Positions 34,137 to 43,720 of a stretch of DNA of 64,000 nt are shown here, piece after piece; within the stretch, counting starts at the first letter, position 1; each line of letters starts with the position of its first letter. The DNA comes from Rhodospirillum sp. (GTDB lineage: Bacteria; Pseudomonadota; Alphaproteobacteria; Rhodospirillales; Rhodospirillaceae), in NCBI GenBank assembly GCA_021741145.1, contig JAIOYK010000018.1, positions 1 through 64,000 of the forward strand. Direction: 5' to 3'. Made by a program: the position numbers and the translations under genes. Below the pieces are notes generated by a model. That model was not told the DNA's origin and searched no databases. It saw only the letters and a list, made by a program, of their open reading frames with translations.

Positions 34137-34333
34137 GTGATATGTGCCTTGAGTTCGGTGCCGGCTTGGGGTCAGTCCGGGCCATGGACCGGCTTCCGGC
34201 GGGGTAGTGACGGGGGAGCGCTCCATTCCCCCCGTGCCGTGGCTGATCATTGGGGTGGCCGCGGTTGACGGACGGGGTTCCGGGCGCCGAAGATGCCGTC
34301 TTCTCGGAATTCATGCCAAGGAAGTCGACCGTC

Positions 34334-36463
34334 ATGCCCCGTTGGCCACAGCCCGGCGCGCCCAGCGCCCCGCAAACCGCTCAAGGATCCGAAACCCTGT
34401 TGGTCCAGGCTCGTGCGTTCCATGGGCAGGGAAAGCTCCGTGAAGCGGAAGGGCTCTATCGTCGGGTCATGGCGGCGCGGCCGACCCTGGTCGAACCCTA
34501 TCTCGCCTTGGCCGATATCGCGGGCCGCGCTGGCAACTCCGCCATGGCCGCGTCACTTCTGACCAAGGCGACGGAGCTTGATCCCCGCAACGCCCAGGCG
34601 TTTCTGTTTCTCGCCAACAATCGAATGACGGTCCGGGATTTTGACAATGCCCGTAAGGCCGTGGCGCATGCCCTGAGCCTGAAGCCCCGATATCCGGAGG
34701 CCTTTCTCCTGTCTGGTTTGGTTGAACAGGAAGAGGGTAACCCGGAGGCCGCGGTCGAATGCTTTCGCAAAGCGGTCAAGGCGCGGAAGGACTATCCCGA
34801 GGCCCATCTGAATCTTGGAAGTTCGTTGATGGCCCTGGACCGGTCCGACGAGGCGATCAAACACTTTCGAAAGGCGGTGGTCCTCCAGCCGCGTTGGCCA
34901 ATGGGACGCTTCAACCTCGCGCAGGCCCTGTTTAACGGAGGGCGGTATCTTGATGCCAAGGTGGAATGCCTGAGAGCCCTTGAAAGCGATCCAGGCCTCT
35001 ATCCCGCCATGATGCTTTTGCCCAAGGTGCTTGAGGCGCTGGAGGATTATTCTCGGGCGCGTGCCGCCTGGGAACAGGTGGTCGCTCGCCATCCCCATGA
35101 CGCGGGCGTGGCCAACGACGCCGGATTGTTCATGATGTTGGAGGGGAACGTCGGTCGGTCCGAAGAGCTGGCGAGGCAAGCCACCACCCTGGCGCCGGAA
35201 AACGTTGAATTTCGTAAGAATTTGATCCGCTTGCTGCTGAATACCGGTCAGGTGAGCGAGGCGGAGGACGCGGCGCGGTCCTGGATGGCGCGATTCGGCG
35301 CGCATCCGGAGATCCTTCGGTCCCTCGCCGATGTGCTTGCCCGCGACGGGGATTTCGAAACCGCCACCGGTCTTTACCTCAAGGCCTGGGATGAACGGCC
35401 CAACGACGACGTGATTCCCTATTCCCTGGCGTCAACGGGCAAAATGCGGGAGGGGAACGCCTCGGGGGATCGGATCCTCGCCTCTTATCGCGTCAGCCTG
35501 GAAGAGGGGCGTCTGTCCTCGGACATGGCTTATGCCGCGGGAAAGGTCTTGGATGATCGTAAGGACTGGGATCGGGCTTTCGACGCCTATGCAAGGGCGA
35601 ACAACCTGCAAATGGGGGGGCGGGCCTTCGATATTGATGGGCATGAAGCCCTGGTGGAGGCCCTTCGTGGACTGTTTAAGCGGGGCTATTGGGACGCGCA
35701 TGCCGGCCTGGGAGATCCAACCGATGTTCCGGTCCTGGTCGTTGGTCTGCCCCGCTCGGGGACCACATTGACGGAACGCATTATCGCCAGTCACCCCGAA
35801 GCCGCGGGCGCGGGGGAGCTCATTCATTTCGGTCGTCTGGAGAAATCCTTGCGCTGGATCGTCGATCCAACGGGCAAGACGACCTATCCCGATTGCGTGC
35901 CTAAAACCACCCGGGACATGGTGCGAGACTTCGTGGACAGCTATAAGGCCGAATTGAAGCGGGTCGATGGCCGGGCCAGCCGCGTCGTGGATAAGATGCC
36001 CCAAAATTTCCTGCGTGTGGGGCTGTTCACCCTTCTGTTTCCGCGGGGCCGGATCGTTCATTGTTCCCGGGATGTGATGGATACCTGTGTGTCCATCTTC
36101 TTTCAGAATTTCTCCCGGGGGCATGCCTACAAAAATGATCTCGAAGTCCTGGGGCGATACGCGCGCTCCTATTTGACACTCATGGACCATTGGCGGGCCG
36201 TGTTGCCCAAGCCCCTGGTCGAGGTGAACTACGCCACCCTCGTGGGAGATCAAGAGGGGGAAAGTCGTGCCCTTATTTCCGCCTTGGGGCTGGACTGGGA
36301 CGACGCGGTTTTGGGGTTCCATGAAAGCAAGGGTGCCGTCGCCACGGTCAGCCGGTGGCAGGTGCGTCAGCCCATTTACACGGATTCCCTCGCGCGCTGG
36401 AAACGCTACGAAAAGCACCTTGTGCCCTTGTTGCGAGGATTGGGGGAAGCAAATGGTCCTTAA
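34334..36463 (+). CDS. TPR-repeat sulfotransferase family protein
   Basis: A 709-residue protein. Residues about 15-340 are tetratricopeptide repeats (for example P-E-A-H-L-N-L-G-S-S-L and A-I-K-H-F-R-K-A-V-V-L-Q-P). Residues about 465-709 form a sulfotransferase domain: the 5'-phosphosulfate loop is GLPRSGTTLTERII, and the 3'-phosphate site is the region VHCSRDVMDTCVS. PAPS would be the donor; the acceptor could be a protein, a glycan or a small metabolite. AGGAAG lies 9 nt before the ATG at 34334, which decides the start. No secretion signal is seen. It ends about 200 bp before the porin genes. Confidence 0.82.
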   Translation: MPRWPQPGAPSAPQTAQGSETLLVQARAFHGQGKLREAEGLYRRVMAARPTLVEPYLALADIAGRAGNSAMAASLLTKATELDPRNAQAFLFLANNRMTVRDFDNARKAVAHALSLKPRYPEAFLLSGLVEQEEGNPEAAVECFRKAVKARKDYPEAHLNLGSSLMALDRSDEAIKHFRKAVVLQPRWPMGRFNLAQALFNGGRYLDAKVECLRALESDPGLYPAMMLLPKVLEALEDYSRARAAWEQVVARHPHDAGVANDAGLFMMLEGNVGRSEELARQATTLAPENVEFRKNLIRLLLNTGQVSEAEDAARSWMARFGAHPEILRSLADVLARDGDFETATGLYLKAWDERPNDDVIPYSLASTGKMREGNASGDRILASYRVSLEEGRLSSDMAYAAGKVLDDRKDWDRAFDAYARANNLQMGGRAFDIDGHEALVEALRGLFKRGYWDAHAGLGDPTDVPVLVVGLPRSGTTLTERIIASHPEAAGAGELIHFGRLEKSLRWIVDPTGKTTYPDCVPKTTRDMVRDFVDSYKAELKRVDGRASRVVDKMPQNFLRVGLFTLLFPRGRIVHCSRDVMDTCVSIFFQNFSRGHAYKNDLEVLGRYARSYLTLMDHWRAVLPKPLVEVNYATLVGDQEGESRALISALGLDWDDAVLGFHESKGAVATVSRWQVRQPIYTDSLARWKRYEKHLVPLLRGLGEANGP

Positions 36464-36518
36464 GTATTGGATTTGGGCGAGTGACATCGTACCAACAGTT
36501 TAAGGTCCGTCTCGTTCT

Positions 36519-36579
36519 GTGCTTTTTGTGCAACTGCACCATGGGAATGTAAGAGACGTGTCACGGTGGGTGATTGACC
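36519..36579 (+). promoter_or_regulatory. Upstream element of porin 1
   Basis: GTGCTTTTTGTGCAAC at 36519-36534, followed by GGAATGT ending at 36550 and GATTGACC at 36572-36579. The same three blocks precede porin 2. The GGAATGT block ends exactly 122 bp before each porin start, and GATTGACC begins 100 or 101 bp before. TTGACC may be the -35; the -10 is not obvious for this copy. Confidence 0.5.
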
Positions 36580-36671
36580 CGATGCATCCAGGGTGAGAAG
36601 ACAGTCGTGTCTTAAAAAGAAGGCGCGGATTTCCCCGTGCTCTTTGTTAACCGTTAAAGGGGATTACTCTC

Positions 36672-37691
36672 ATGAAAAAGGTTCTTTTCGGAACCACCAC
36701 CCTGGTGGCCGCCGGCCTCATCTCCGGTACCGCCTTCGCTGGCAACGTGACCTCCAAGGACAACCTGGAGCTCTCCATCGGTGGTAAGATGGAGCAGTAC
36801 TTCGGTGGCGTGGGCACCTTCGAAGACGGCGGCCGTGAGGATGGGTTCGGTATCAACACCGACACCGAGCTGTACTTCACCGGCAAGACCACCCTGGACA
36901 ACGGCATCACCGTGAAGGCCGTCATCCAGCTGGAAGCCCAGACCTCCAACACCACCAACGCCGACGAGCAGTACGTCGAGCTGTCCGGTTCCTTCGGTAA
37001 GATCCAGGCCGGTCAGAAGGAAGACGCGGCCACGCAGCTGGCCGTGACCGCTCCGACCGTTGGGTCCGTTGGCGTCAACGACACCTACGTCTGGCTGGGC
37101 GCTCCGACCTCCGGTTCCTTCGCCGGTGGTGACACCACGTGGTCCTCCGACGACGCGACCGTGTCTTACTTCACGCCGTCCTTCTTTGGCTTCAGCGGCG
37201 CGGTGTCCTACACCCCGACCCCCGGTTCCGCCCTGGTTCCCGCCGGCACCACCGGTCGTGACAACGTCTACCTGAGCGTTGGTTTCTCCAACGAGTTCTC
37301 TGGCGTTGGCATCGACGCGGACGTCGGTTCCGTCATCGATACCTCCCAGGACTCCTGGGGCATCCGCTCCGGTCTGAACCTGTCCTACGCCGGGTTCACC
37401 GCTGGTGGTTCCTTCTTGACCATGCAGGGTAGCGACAACGGCGCCAACGAGACCTACATCTGGGATGCCGGCGTGTCCTACGCTGTTGGCCCCTACGCTG
37501 TTGGCTTCACCTACGGCGCCAACGACACCACCACCAGCGACCAGCAGTCCTACAAGCTGGGCGGTTCCTACAACATGGGCGCCGGTATCGATCTGGTTGG
37601 CAACGTGTTCTACGCGGACTCCGACTCCTCGGGTGCCAACGGCCAGCGCGATGGCGTCGGCGCCGTCGCCGGTGTGGTTCTGTCCTTCTAA
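36672..37691 (+). CDS. Outer-membrane porin (copy 1)
   Basis: A 339-residue precursor with a signal peptide (MKKVLFGTTTLVAAG..., cleavage after AFA at 23). The mature part is a beta-barrel sequence with alternating hydrophobic and polar residues and short turns, ending in the aromatic beta-signal V-V-L-S-F recognised by the BAM complex. It belongs to the general porin superfamily of Gram-negatives. Codon use is strongly biased towards a few codons, as expected for a very abundant protein. A strong terminator follows. It shares nearly its whole N-terminal third with copy 2. Confidence 0.9.
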   Translation: MKKVLFGTTTLVAAGLISGTAFAGNVTSKDNLELSIGGKMEQYFGGVGTFEDGGREDGFGINTDTELYFTGKTTLDNGITVKAVIQLEAQTSNTTNADEQYVELSGSFGKIQAGQKEDAATQLAVTAPTVGSVGVNDTYVWLGAPTSGSFAGGDTTWSSDDATVSYFTPSFFGFSGAVSYTPTPGSALVPAGTTGRDNVYLSVGFSNEFSGVGIDADVGSVIDTSQDSWGIRSGLNLSYAGFTAGGSFLTMQGSDNGANETYIWDAGVSYAVGPYAVGFTYGANDTTTSDQQSYKLGGSYNMGAGIDLVGNVFYADSDSSGANGQRDGVGAVAGVVLSF

Positions 37692-37739
37692 TCAAGGGCT
37701 TGTCCAGTCCGGGATCCATCCGGGTTGGATCGCGAATGG

Positions 37740-37767
37740 GGAGGAGGGGCTTGCCCCTCCTCCTTTT
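37740..37767 (+). terminator. Rho-independent terminator of porin 1
   Basis: GGAGGAGGGGC (37740-37750), loop TT, GCCCCTCCTCC (37753-37763), then TTTT. An 11-bp GC-rich stem with a T-run 48 bp past the stop codon is a textbook intrinsic terminator. Confidence 0.85.
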
Positions 37768-37824
37768 CGTTTCCGGCTTCCGCTTTGGCCCGATGAGGGT
37801 GCCCGCTTCCGACCCTCGGATCAT

Positions 37825-37886
37825 TTGTGCTTTTTTGGCAACAGTGTACGTGGAATGTCACGCCGAACCTGTCCGCTCGATTGACC
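37825..37886 (+). promoter_or_regulatory. Upstream element of porin 2
   Basis: TTGTGCTTTTTTGGCAAC at 37825-37842, GGAATGT ending at 37858 and GATTGACC at 37879-37886, the same blocks and the same distance to the ATG as in porin 1. Here TTGACC (37881-37886) is followed after 17 bp by CTTATT (37904-37909), a plausible -35/-10 pair. Confidence 0.5.
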
Positions 37887-37979
37887 GTCCGGGCGAATAA
37901 TGGCTTATTCCTTCTTGTCTTGAGCCCAAAGCGGTGTTCACACCGCGATCAAAAACTGGTTTATAGAGGAAATAAGCAC

Positions 37980-39011
37980 ATGAAAAAGGTTCTGTTCGGA
38001 ACCACCACCCTGGTGGCCGCCGGCCTGATTTCCGGTACCGCCTTCGCTGGTAACGTGACCTCCAAGGACAACCTGGAACTCTCCATCGGTGGTAAGATGG
38101 AGCAGTACTTTGGTGGCGTTGGCACCTTCAAGGACGGCGGTCGTGAGGATGGCTTCGGTATCAACACCGACACCGAGCTGTACTTCACCGGCAAGACCAC
38201 CCTGGACAACGGCATCACCGTGAAGGCCGTCATCCAGCTGGAAGCCCAGACCTCCAACACCACCAACGCCGACGAGCAATACGTCGAGCTGTCCGGTTCC
38301 TTCGGTAAGATCCAGGCCGGTCAGAAGGAAGACGCCGCCACTCAGGTGGCCGTTGTCGCTCCGACCGTTGGAGCCGTTGGCGTGAATGACACCTATGTTT
38401 GGTTGGGTGCTCCGAACAACGGGTCCTTCCTGGGCGGTGACACCACCTGGGGTTCCGATGACGCGAGCGTGGCTTACTTCACGCCGTCTTTCTTCGGTTT
38501 CACCGGCGCGGTGTCCTACACCCCGACCCCCGGTTCCGCCCTGGTGCCCGCCGGCACCTCCGGTCGTGACCAGATTGACTTCGGTGTTGGCTTCTCCAAC
38601 GAATTCGGTGGGGTTGGCATCGACGCCGACGCCGGCGCTCACTTCGTCACCTCCGACGACGCCTACATGATCCGGTCTGGCCTGAAGCTGTCCTACGCCG
38701 GGTTCGCCGTTGGCGGCTCCATGCGCACCATCCAGGGCAACGACAATGCCGGCGACGGCACCTGGCAGTGGGATGCCGGTGTCACCTACGGTGTCGGTCC
38801 CTACGCCGTTGGCTTCACCCACGGCGGTGTGCTGGGTGCTGGCACCCTGGGCGATCAGCAGTCCTACAAGCTGGGCGGTTCCTACGCCATGGGTCCCGGC
38901 GTCAGCCTGGTTGGCAACGTCTTCTACGCCAATGAGGACGCCAACTCCGCCGCGGCCAACGACTCCCGCGATGGTATCGGCGCCGTCGCCGGTGTGGTTC
39001 TGTCCTTCTAA
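37980..39011 (+). CDS. Outer-membrane porin (copy 2)
   Basis: A 343-residue precursor, tandem paralogue of the previous gene. Residues 1-122 differ from copy 1 at one position only (Glu51 to Lys), and the last residues (GAVAGVVLSF) are the same; the middle differs in the loop regions, as for surface-exposed porin loops. The start is at 37980, where the protein begins with the same signal peptide; the open frame upstream to 37827 is leader. It has its own promoter element and its own terminator, so the two genes can be expressed separately. Confidence 0.9.
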   Translation: MKKVLFGTTTLVAAGLISGTAFAGNVTSKDNLELSIGGKMEQYFGGVGTFKDGGREDGFGINTDTELYFTGKTTLDNGITVKAVIQLEAQTSNTTNADEQYVELSGSFGKIQAGQKEDAATQVAVVAPTVGAVGVNDTYVWLGAPNNGSFLGGDTTWGSDDASVAYFTPSFFGFTGAVSYTPTPGSALVPAGTSGRDQIDFGVGFSNEFGGVGIDADAGAHFVTSDDAYMIRSGLKLSYAGFAVGGSMRTIQGNDNAGDGTWQWDAGVTYGVGPYAVGFTHGGVLGAGTLGDQQSYKLGGSYAMGPGVSLVGNVFYANEDANSAAANDSRDGIGAVAGVVLSF

Positions 39012-39042
39012 TCCACCCGTCTTCGGACGATTGGATCAGGGT

Positions 39043-39070
39043 AAGGGGTGGCCTTCGGGCCACCCCTTTT
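39043..39070 (+). terminator. Rho-independent terminator of porin 2
   Basis: AAGGGGTGGCC (39043-39053), tetraloop TTCG, GGCCACCCCTT (39058-39068), with the stem running into a short T-run. The extra-stable UUCG loop makes this a strong terminator. Confidence 0.85.
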
Positions 39071-39175
39071 CCGTTTGGATGGGGTGGTATTGGCAATTCG
39101 CTCTGTCGAAAAGGGATGCCTTGCTTCCCAGGGATCGGTACCCTACCGGTTCGATTCACCGCGCTGGGTTCCCCC

Positions 39176-39766
39176 ATGCCTTTCACATGTCCATCCTCCC
39201 ATCCCGCGCCCTTGTTTCGGGGGCCGTTTCTGTTTCTCCGCCATGGGGAAAGCACCACCAATCGCGCGGGCATCATCGCCGGTTGGCGAGATCCGGAGTT
39301 GACGGAGTTGGGGCGGGAGCAGGCGCTCCAGGCCATGGCGGTCTTGGCGCATCACCCCGTGACCAGCATTTTTTCCAGCCCCCTGCGACGGGCCTGGGAC
39401 ACCGCGGCGCCCACGTCCCGGGTTCTGGGTCTTCCCGTCGAGGCTGTCGAGGGGCTCAAGGAGCGCAATTGGGGGGATTTGGAGGGGCGCCCCTTGTCGG
39501 AGCGACCCCATATGTACATGATCCCAGAGGGCGGCGAATCCTGGGAGGCCTTTGGAGTCCGCATCTGGGCGGCCCTGGAGAGCCTGGACCCCGTTCCCGG
39601 GATGCCCCTGATCGTGGCTCATTCCGGGGTGATGCGGGTGATCCGTGCCCGTCTGGGGCTGTCCGAGGGCGCGGAGCGGGTGGCCAACGCCCAACCCATT
39701 CGCCTCGACCCCCCTGGCCCGGGGGAAATGGCCTGGCGGGAAACGCCTCTCGACCATTCCTTGTAG
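39176..39766 (+). CDS. Histidine phosphatase (phosphoglycerate mutase-like) family protein
   Basis: A 196-residue protein with the phosphohistidine motif LRHGES at about 21-26, a second Arg in S-S-P-L-R-R-A, E-x-x-W-G-D-L-E-G after it, and the second catalytic His in VAHSGVMRVI. The set and length fit the dPGM/CobC-like phosphatase branch and not glycolytic phosphoglycerate mutase, which is longer. The substrate is unknown. The start at 39176 is the ATG nearest the domain; an upstream in-frame ATG at 39116 is possible. Confidence 0.82.
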   Translation: MPFTCPSSHPAPLFRGPFLFLRHGESTTNRAGIIAGWRDPELTELGREQALQAMAVLAHHPVTSIFSSPLRRAWDTAAPTSRVLGLPVEAVEGLKERNWGDLEGRPLSERPHMYMIPEGGESWEAFGVRIWAALESLDPVPGMPLIVAHSGVMRVIRARLGLSEGAERVANAQPIRLDPPGPGEMAWRETPLDHSL

Positions 39767-39910
39767 GACGCGCGCCTTTGGATGGTCCCGGTTCCTCGCC
39801 TGTTGTAGGATGGCGTCGCGTTCCCACCCTTCGCGGCGAGACGCTCCCGGGTTATGGGGAGTCTCGGTCGCCTTGTTTTCCTCGTAGTCCGAACCCCGGA
39901 GACCGATGGC

Positions 39911-42900
39911 ATGCGGAATTTTTTGATCGGATTGGGTTTATCCCTGGTGATTTTGGTGGCGGCGGTCCTGATCGTGCCATCCTTCATCGACTGGAACCAG
40001 TACCGAGACCAATTGACCGCTCAGGTCCAGGGCGCCACGGGACGGAGCCTGACCATCGAGGGGGACTTGTCCCTATCCATTCTGCCAACCCCGGCCTTGG
40101 CCGCCGACGGCGTTACACTGGCCAATATGCAGGGCGGATCCGACCCTGTGATGGCCAAGGTGAAGGCGGTGCGGGTCAATATGGCCATAGCGCCCCTGCT
40201 TCGGGGAAATCTGGTCGTTACGTCCGTGGACATCATCGAGCCGGACATCCTGCTGGAGCGGTTGGCCGATGGACGGGTCAACTGGGAGATGACCGCGGGA
40301 GGATCCGGTCAGGGCCAGGCGGAAGGGGCCTTACCTTCGGCCAAGGGAGGGGACGACGCCGGGACCACGGTGGCTGATTCCGGGTCCGAGTCGGGGGCCG
40401 ATCCCGCGGGACAGGGATCCGGAGGGGGCCTCTCCATTTCCGTGGACGAGGTGAATGTTGTCGATGGAACGCTGCGCTACCGGGATTCCCAAAGCGGTCA
40501 GTCGGAGGACGTGGGCGATATCAATCTGGTTTTGACCGCCAAGAGCCTCGCTGGCCCCTTCTCCGCTCGGGGAAATCTCTCGCCCCGGGGCGTGCCGCTG
40601 TCCCTGCAGGCCGCCGTGGGGATCATTGGGCAGGGTAAGGCGACTTCCCTTGCCCTGCGCGTGGCCCAGGGAGACCGTGAAGAAACACCGGCCGCCCTTG
40701 AATTCAATGGATTGCTCTCCGATCTGGCCAGTCTGCCCATCCTACGAGGTGATTTGGCGGTGACCGTGGCGGATCCCACCGCCCTGGCCGCGGCCCTCGA
40801 GCCAGCCATGGGCGCGATCACGATCCCTTCCGGACCCCTGGCGCGGCCCATATCCCTCAAGGGCAAGATCCAGGCCACGCCCACCAGTGGGACCCTCCGG
40901 GATTTGGTTCTGACCGGCGCGGATACGGAAGCGACAGGTATCCTGACAGCGGACTTGGGGGAGATCCCCAAGCTGGACCTCTCCCTGGCCTTCACGCGGA
41001 TCGACCTGAATGGTTGGGTCGAGGCCGCCCAGGAGGGGGCTTCCGGAGGGCCGGTCAAAAAGGCTGATTTGGAGACGGTCCTCATTCCGTCGGCCCATGC
41101 GCAAGGAACGGATCAGGCGGTTGCTCCGGCGGCGGTCGCCGACGGTCTGGCCACATTCGCTCTACCCACGGGTGTGGACCTGTCCCTGGACCTGTCCGCC
41201 GACGCCGCCACTTTCAACGACTCCGCCCTGCGTGATCTGCGGGTGAACGCTGTCCTGTCCGGGGGCGAGGTGACGGTCAACGAACTGTCCTCCCGCCTGC
41301 CCGGCGCCTCGGACCTGTCGGCCTTCGGCTTCGTTCGGAACAGCGCGGATGGTCCGGCGATCGACATGACCCTAAACGCCAATTCCAAGGACCTGCGCGC
41401 CTTGCTGGATTGGCTGAAGGTGGACGTGGGACGCGTTCCGGGGGATCGTCTGCGGGCCCTGACCGGTCAGGCGAACCTGTCGGGAACAGCCGCTCTATTG
41501 AAAGTCACCGGCGTCGATCTGACCCTGGATACGACTCGCTTGAAGGGGGCCTTCACCCTACGGCCCGGGGATCGCTTCGGTATTGGGGCGACCCTGCGGG
41601 TGGGATCCCTCAACCTGGATGCCTATCTGCCCCGGGAGGCACCGGCCTCCGGAGGCAGTCCCGCGACCGATGGAGAGACCAGCGCGGCGACACCACCGTC
41701 CCCCTCGAAGGAAGCCGCGGACGGAGCGGTGGATCCGACAGCCAAGCCGCCCAAGGTCGAGCCGCGCCTTTTGGCTGGCTTGGAGGCTCTGAATGACTTC
41801 GATGCCAGTTTTGATCTGGCGGTTGAGAGATTAACCCTGAAAGGCGAGGAATACGCGGCCCTGGCGGCCAAGGGGACGCTGGTCAATGGCCTGCTGACGG
41901 TGACCGAGGGGGGGCTTGGCGAGGGCTTCGGCGGCCTGCGCGCGGGCATCTCCGGCGGCGTGAGCGGATTCGGCGGTGTGCCGGACCTGCGGGAATTCTC
42001 CTATGACCTACGGGTGGCCGACCCCGGCCGGGTCGCCCGAACGTTGCGGGTGACCCTGCCCGTTCCGGCGGAGCAACTGGGATCCGTCGCCCTGCTTGGC
42101 ACCTTGTCCGGCACTCCCAATGCCTTGACCGTGGACAGCCGCGTGATCGCCGCACGGGCCGACATCCAAGCCAAGGGGCGCGTGGATGGAGCCGCCACGG
42201 GCCTGCCGACGGTGGATCTGGAGATGGCCCTGCGCCATCCCGACTTCGTCTCCCTGGTTCGTCTTGTCCAGCCGGATTACGCGCCAAAGGGTGCCCCCGG
42301 CGCGGTGGACATCGTCGGCCATGCACGGGGAGGCCTCGACCAGATGACCCTGTCCGGCCTGGGCGGAACCCTGGGAAAAACGGCCATTGGTGGAACGGTC
42401 ACGGTAACACCGGGATTGGCGGTGCCGAAGGTGGTGGCCGACCTGGATCTTGGGGATCTGGTCCTGGATGATTTTCTCCCAGCGGAGAAGGCGGCTTTCC
42501 TGAAAGAAGGTCCTCCGATCCGCGAGGCCGTGGGGCGGGGCCGGGGGCTTCGCCCTGGACCGAGCGAAATGGTCCAGCGGGCCGCGGCCGTGGTTTTGGC
42601 TCCGGAGGGCGTTGAGCGCCGCCGGTTGGTGGCGGACCTCGCCTCCGCGCCGTGGAGTTCCGATCCCATCGACCTATCGGCTCTTGATGCCGTGGATGCC
42701 GATGTGACCTTGAAGGCGAAGAGCCTGACCCATGATGGTTGGACCCTTGGGAACGCCGACATCAAGGCCCTGGCCCGGGGTGGTGTCCTGGACCTGTCGC
42801 GGCTGGACGGAGAGCTGTTTGGGGGCGCCTTGACCGGGACGGGCAAGGTGGTCGGGGGAAGCGATCCGACCTATGACCTCGACCTGAGTTTGAAGAACCT

Positions 42901-43672
42901 GCAAGTGGCCCGGTACCTGAGCCTGTTTGGGGGTGCCGCCGGTGCCCAGGGCGCCGGAGATCTGTCGATGGCGGTCAAGTCCCAAGGCGCGACCGTCCTC
43001 GACATTGTTCAGGCTCTGGCGGGCAATGGCGGGGTCGACCTGCAAGGCGTGGACCTGCGGGTGGGGAAATTGAAGGGACAGGGGCTCGCGGGCCTTTTCG
43101 AATTGATTGGCTTGCTTAACCAAGCCACCAGCTTGGGCCTGGACAACGGGGGATTGGCGGACCTGAAGGGGACCTTCAGCATCGACCAGGGCGTGGTCTC
43201 CTTCGATCCCTTCTCTCTTGTGTCCCGGTTGTACGAGGGCGCGGTGTCGGGCAAGGTCGATCTGGCCAATTGGACCATTGACGCCGAAGGAAGCGCCGAC
43301 ATCGCCCAATCGGCCCTCGGCGGGTTGGTTGGCAAAGCCATCAAACTCCCCGACAAAATTCCCTTCAGTCTGAAGGGAAACATTGATAACCCAATCATCA
43401 AGGTGGCCACGGGGAGTTTGCCGAAGTCCGGTGGCGCGGGCTCGGTCGTCGACCAAATCGCGCCCGACGCGGGCAAGGCTCTGGAAGAGGTATTACCCGG
43501 GGCGGGGTCCCTGCTGAATGGCATTCTCGGGGGACAGTCCGGCGCGGCGGACGGGGAGGCCGTCCCCAAGGAGGGGGATGAAAGCTCCAAGGCGACGGAT
43601 GAAGGGACCAAGGCCAAGGAAGACCCGGCGCAACAATTGATGCGAGGCCTCATCAAGGGATTTGGAGGCTGA
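39911..43672 (+). CDS. AsmA-family envelope protein
   Basis: A 1253-residue protein with an N-terminal membrane anchor (about 5-25) and the AsmA opening V-P-S-F-I-D-W-N-x-Y-x-x-x-L, then E-G-D-L-S-L-S-I-L-P-T-P. The long middle is repetitive beta-strand sequence with a Gly/Ser/Asp-rich linker (about 135-180) and a Pro/Lys linker (about 575-615). The C-terminal AsmA domain contains V-D-L-Q-G-V-D-L-R-V-G-K-L. AsmA-like proteins form hydrophobic-groove bridges that move phospholipid to the outer membrane. GGAGA precedes the ATG at 39911. It is followed by a 15-bp hairpin. Confidence 0.88.
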   Translation: MRNFLIGLGLSLVILVAAVLIVPSFIDWNQYRDQLTAQVQGATGRSLTIEGDLSLSILPTPALAADGVTLANMQGGSDPVMAKVKAVRVNMAIAPLLRGNLVVTSVDIIEPDILLERLADGRVNWEMTAGGSGQGQAEGALPSAKGGDDAGTTVADSGSESGADPAGQGSGGGLSISVDEVNVVDGTLRYRDSQSGQSEDVGDINLVLTAKSLAGPFSARGNLSPRGVPLSLQAAVGIIGQGKATSLALRVAQGDREETPAALEFNGLLSDLASLPILRGDLAVTVADPTALAAALEPAMGAITIPSGPLARPISLKGKIQATPTSGTLRDLVLTGADTEATGILTADLGEIPKLDLSLAFTRIDLNGWVEAAQEGASGGPVKKADLETVLIPSAHAQGTDQAVAPAAVADGLATFALPTGVDLSLDLSADAATFNDSALRDLRVNAVLSGGEVTVNELSSRLPGASDLSAFGFVRNSADGPAIDMTLNANSKDLRALLDWLKVDVGRVPGDRLRALTGQANLSGTAALLKVTGVDLTLDTTRLKGAFTLRPGDRFGIGATLRVGSLNLDAYLPREAPASGGSPATDGETSAATPPSPSKEAADGAVDPTAKPPKVEPRLLAGLEALNDFDASFDLAVERLTLKGEEYAALAAKGTLVNGLLTVTEGGLGEGFGGLRAGISGGVSGFGGVPDLREFSYDLRVADPGRVARTLRVTLPVPAEQLGSVALLGTLSGTPNALTVDSRVIAARADIQAKGRVDGAATGLPTVDLEMALRHPDFVSLVRLVQPDYAPKGAPGAVDIVGHARGGLDQMTLSGLGGTLGKTAIGGTVTVTPGLAVPKVVADLDLGDLVLDDFLPAEKAAFLKEGPPIREAVGRGRGLRPGPSEMVQRAAAVVLAPEGVERRRLVADLASAPWSSDPIDLSALDAVDADVTLKAKSLTHDGWTLGNADIKALARGGVLDLSRLDGELFGGALTGTGKVVGGSDPTYDLDLSLKNLQVARYLSLFGGAAGAQGAGDLSMAVKSQGATVLDIVQALAGNGGVDLQGVDLRVGKLKGQGLAGLFELIGLLNQATSLGLDNGGLADLKGTFSIDQGVVSFDPFSLVSRLYEGAVSGKVDLANWTIDAEGSADIAQSALGGLVGKAIKLPDKIPFSLKGNIDNPIIKVATGSLPKSGGAGSVVDQIAPDAGKALEEVLPGAGSLLNGILGGQSGAADGEAVPKEGDESSKATDEGTKAKEDPAQQLMRGLIKGFGG

Positions 43673-43680
43673 TCCTCGGT

Positions 43681-43720
43681 CCGGTCCGGTGGGGTAGCGG
43701 GCGCGACCCCACCGGACCGG
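43681..43720 (+). terminator. 15-bp perfect stem-loop after the AsmA gene
   Basis: CCGGTCCGGTGGGGT (43681-43695) pairs perfectly with ACCCCACCGGACCGG (43706-43720) around a 10-nt loop. It begins 9 bp past the stop codon. No T-run follows, so termination may be Rho-assisted or the stem may simply protect the transcript. Confidence 0.6.
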
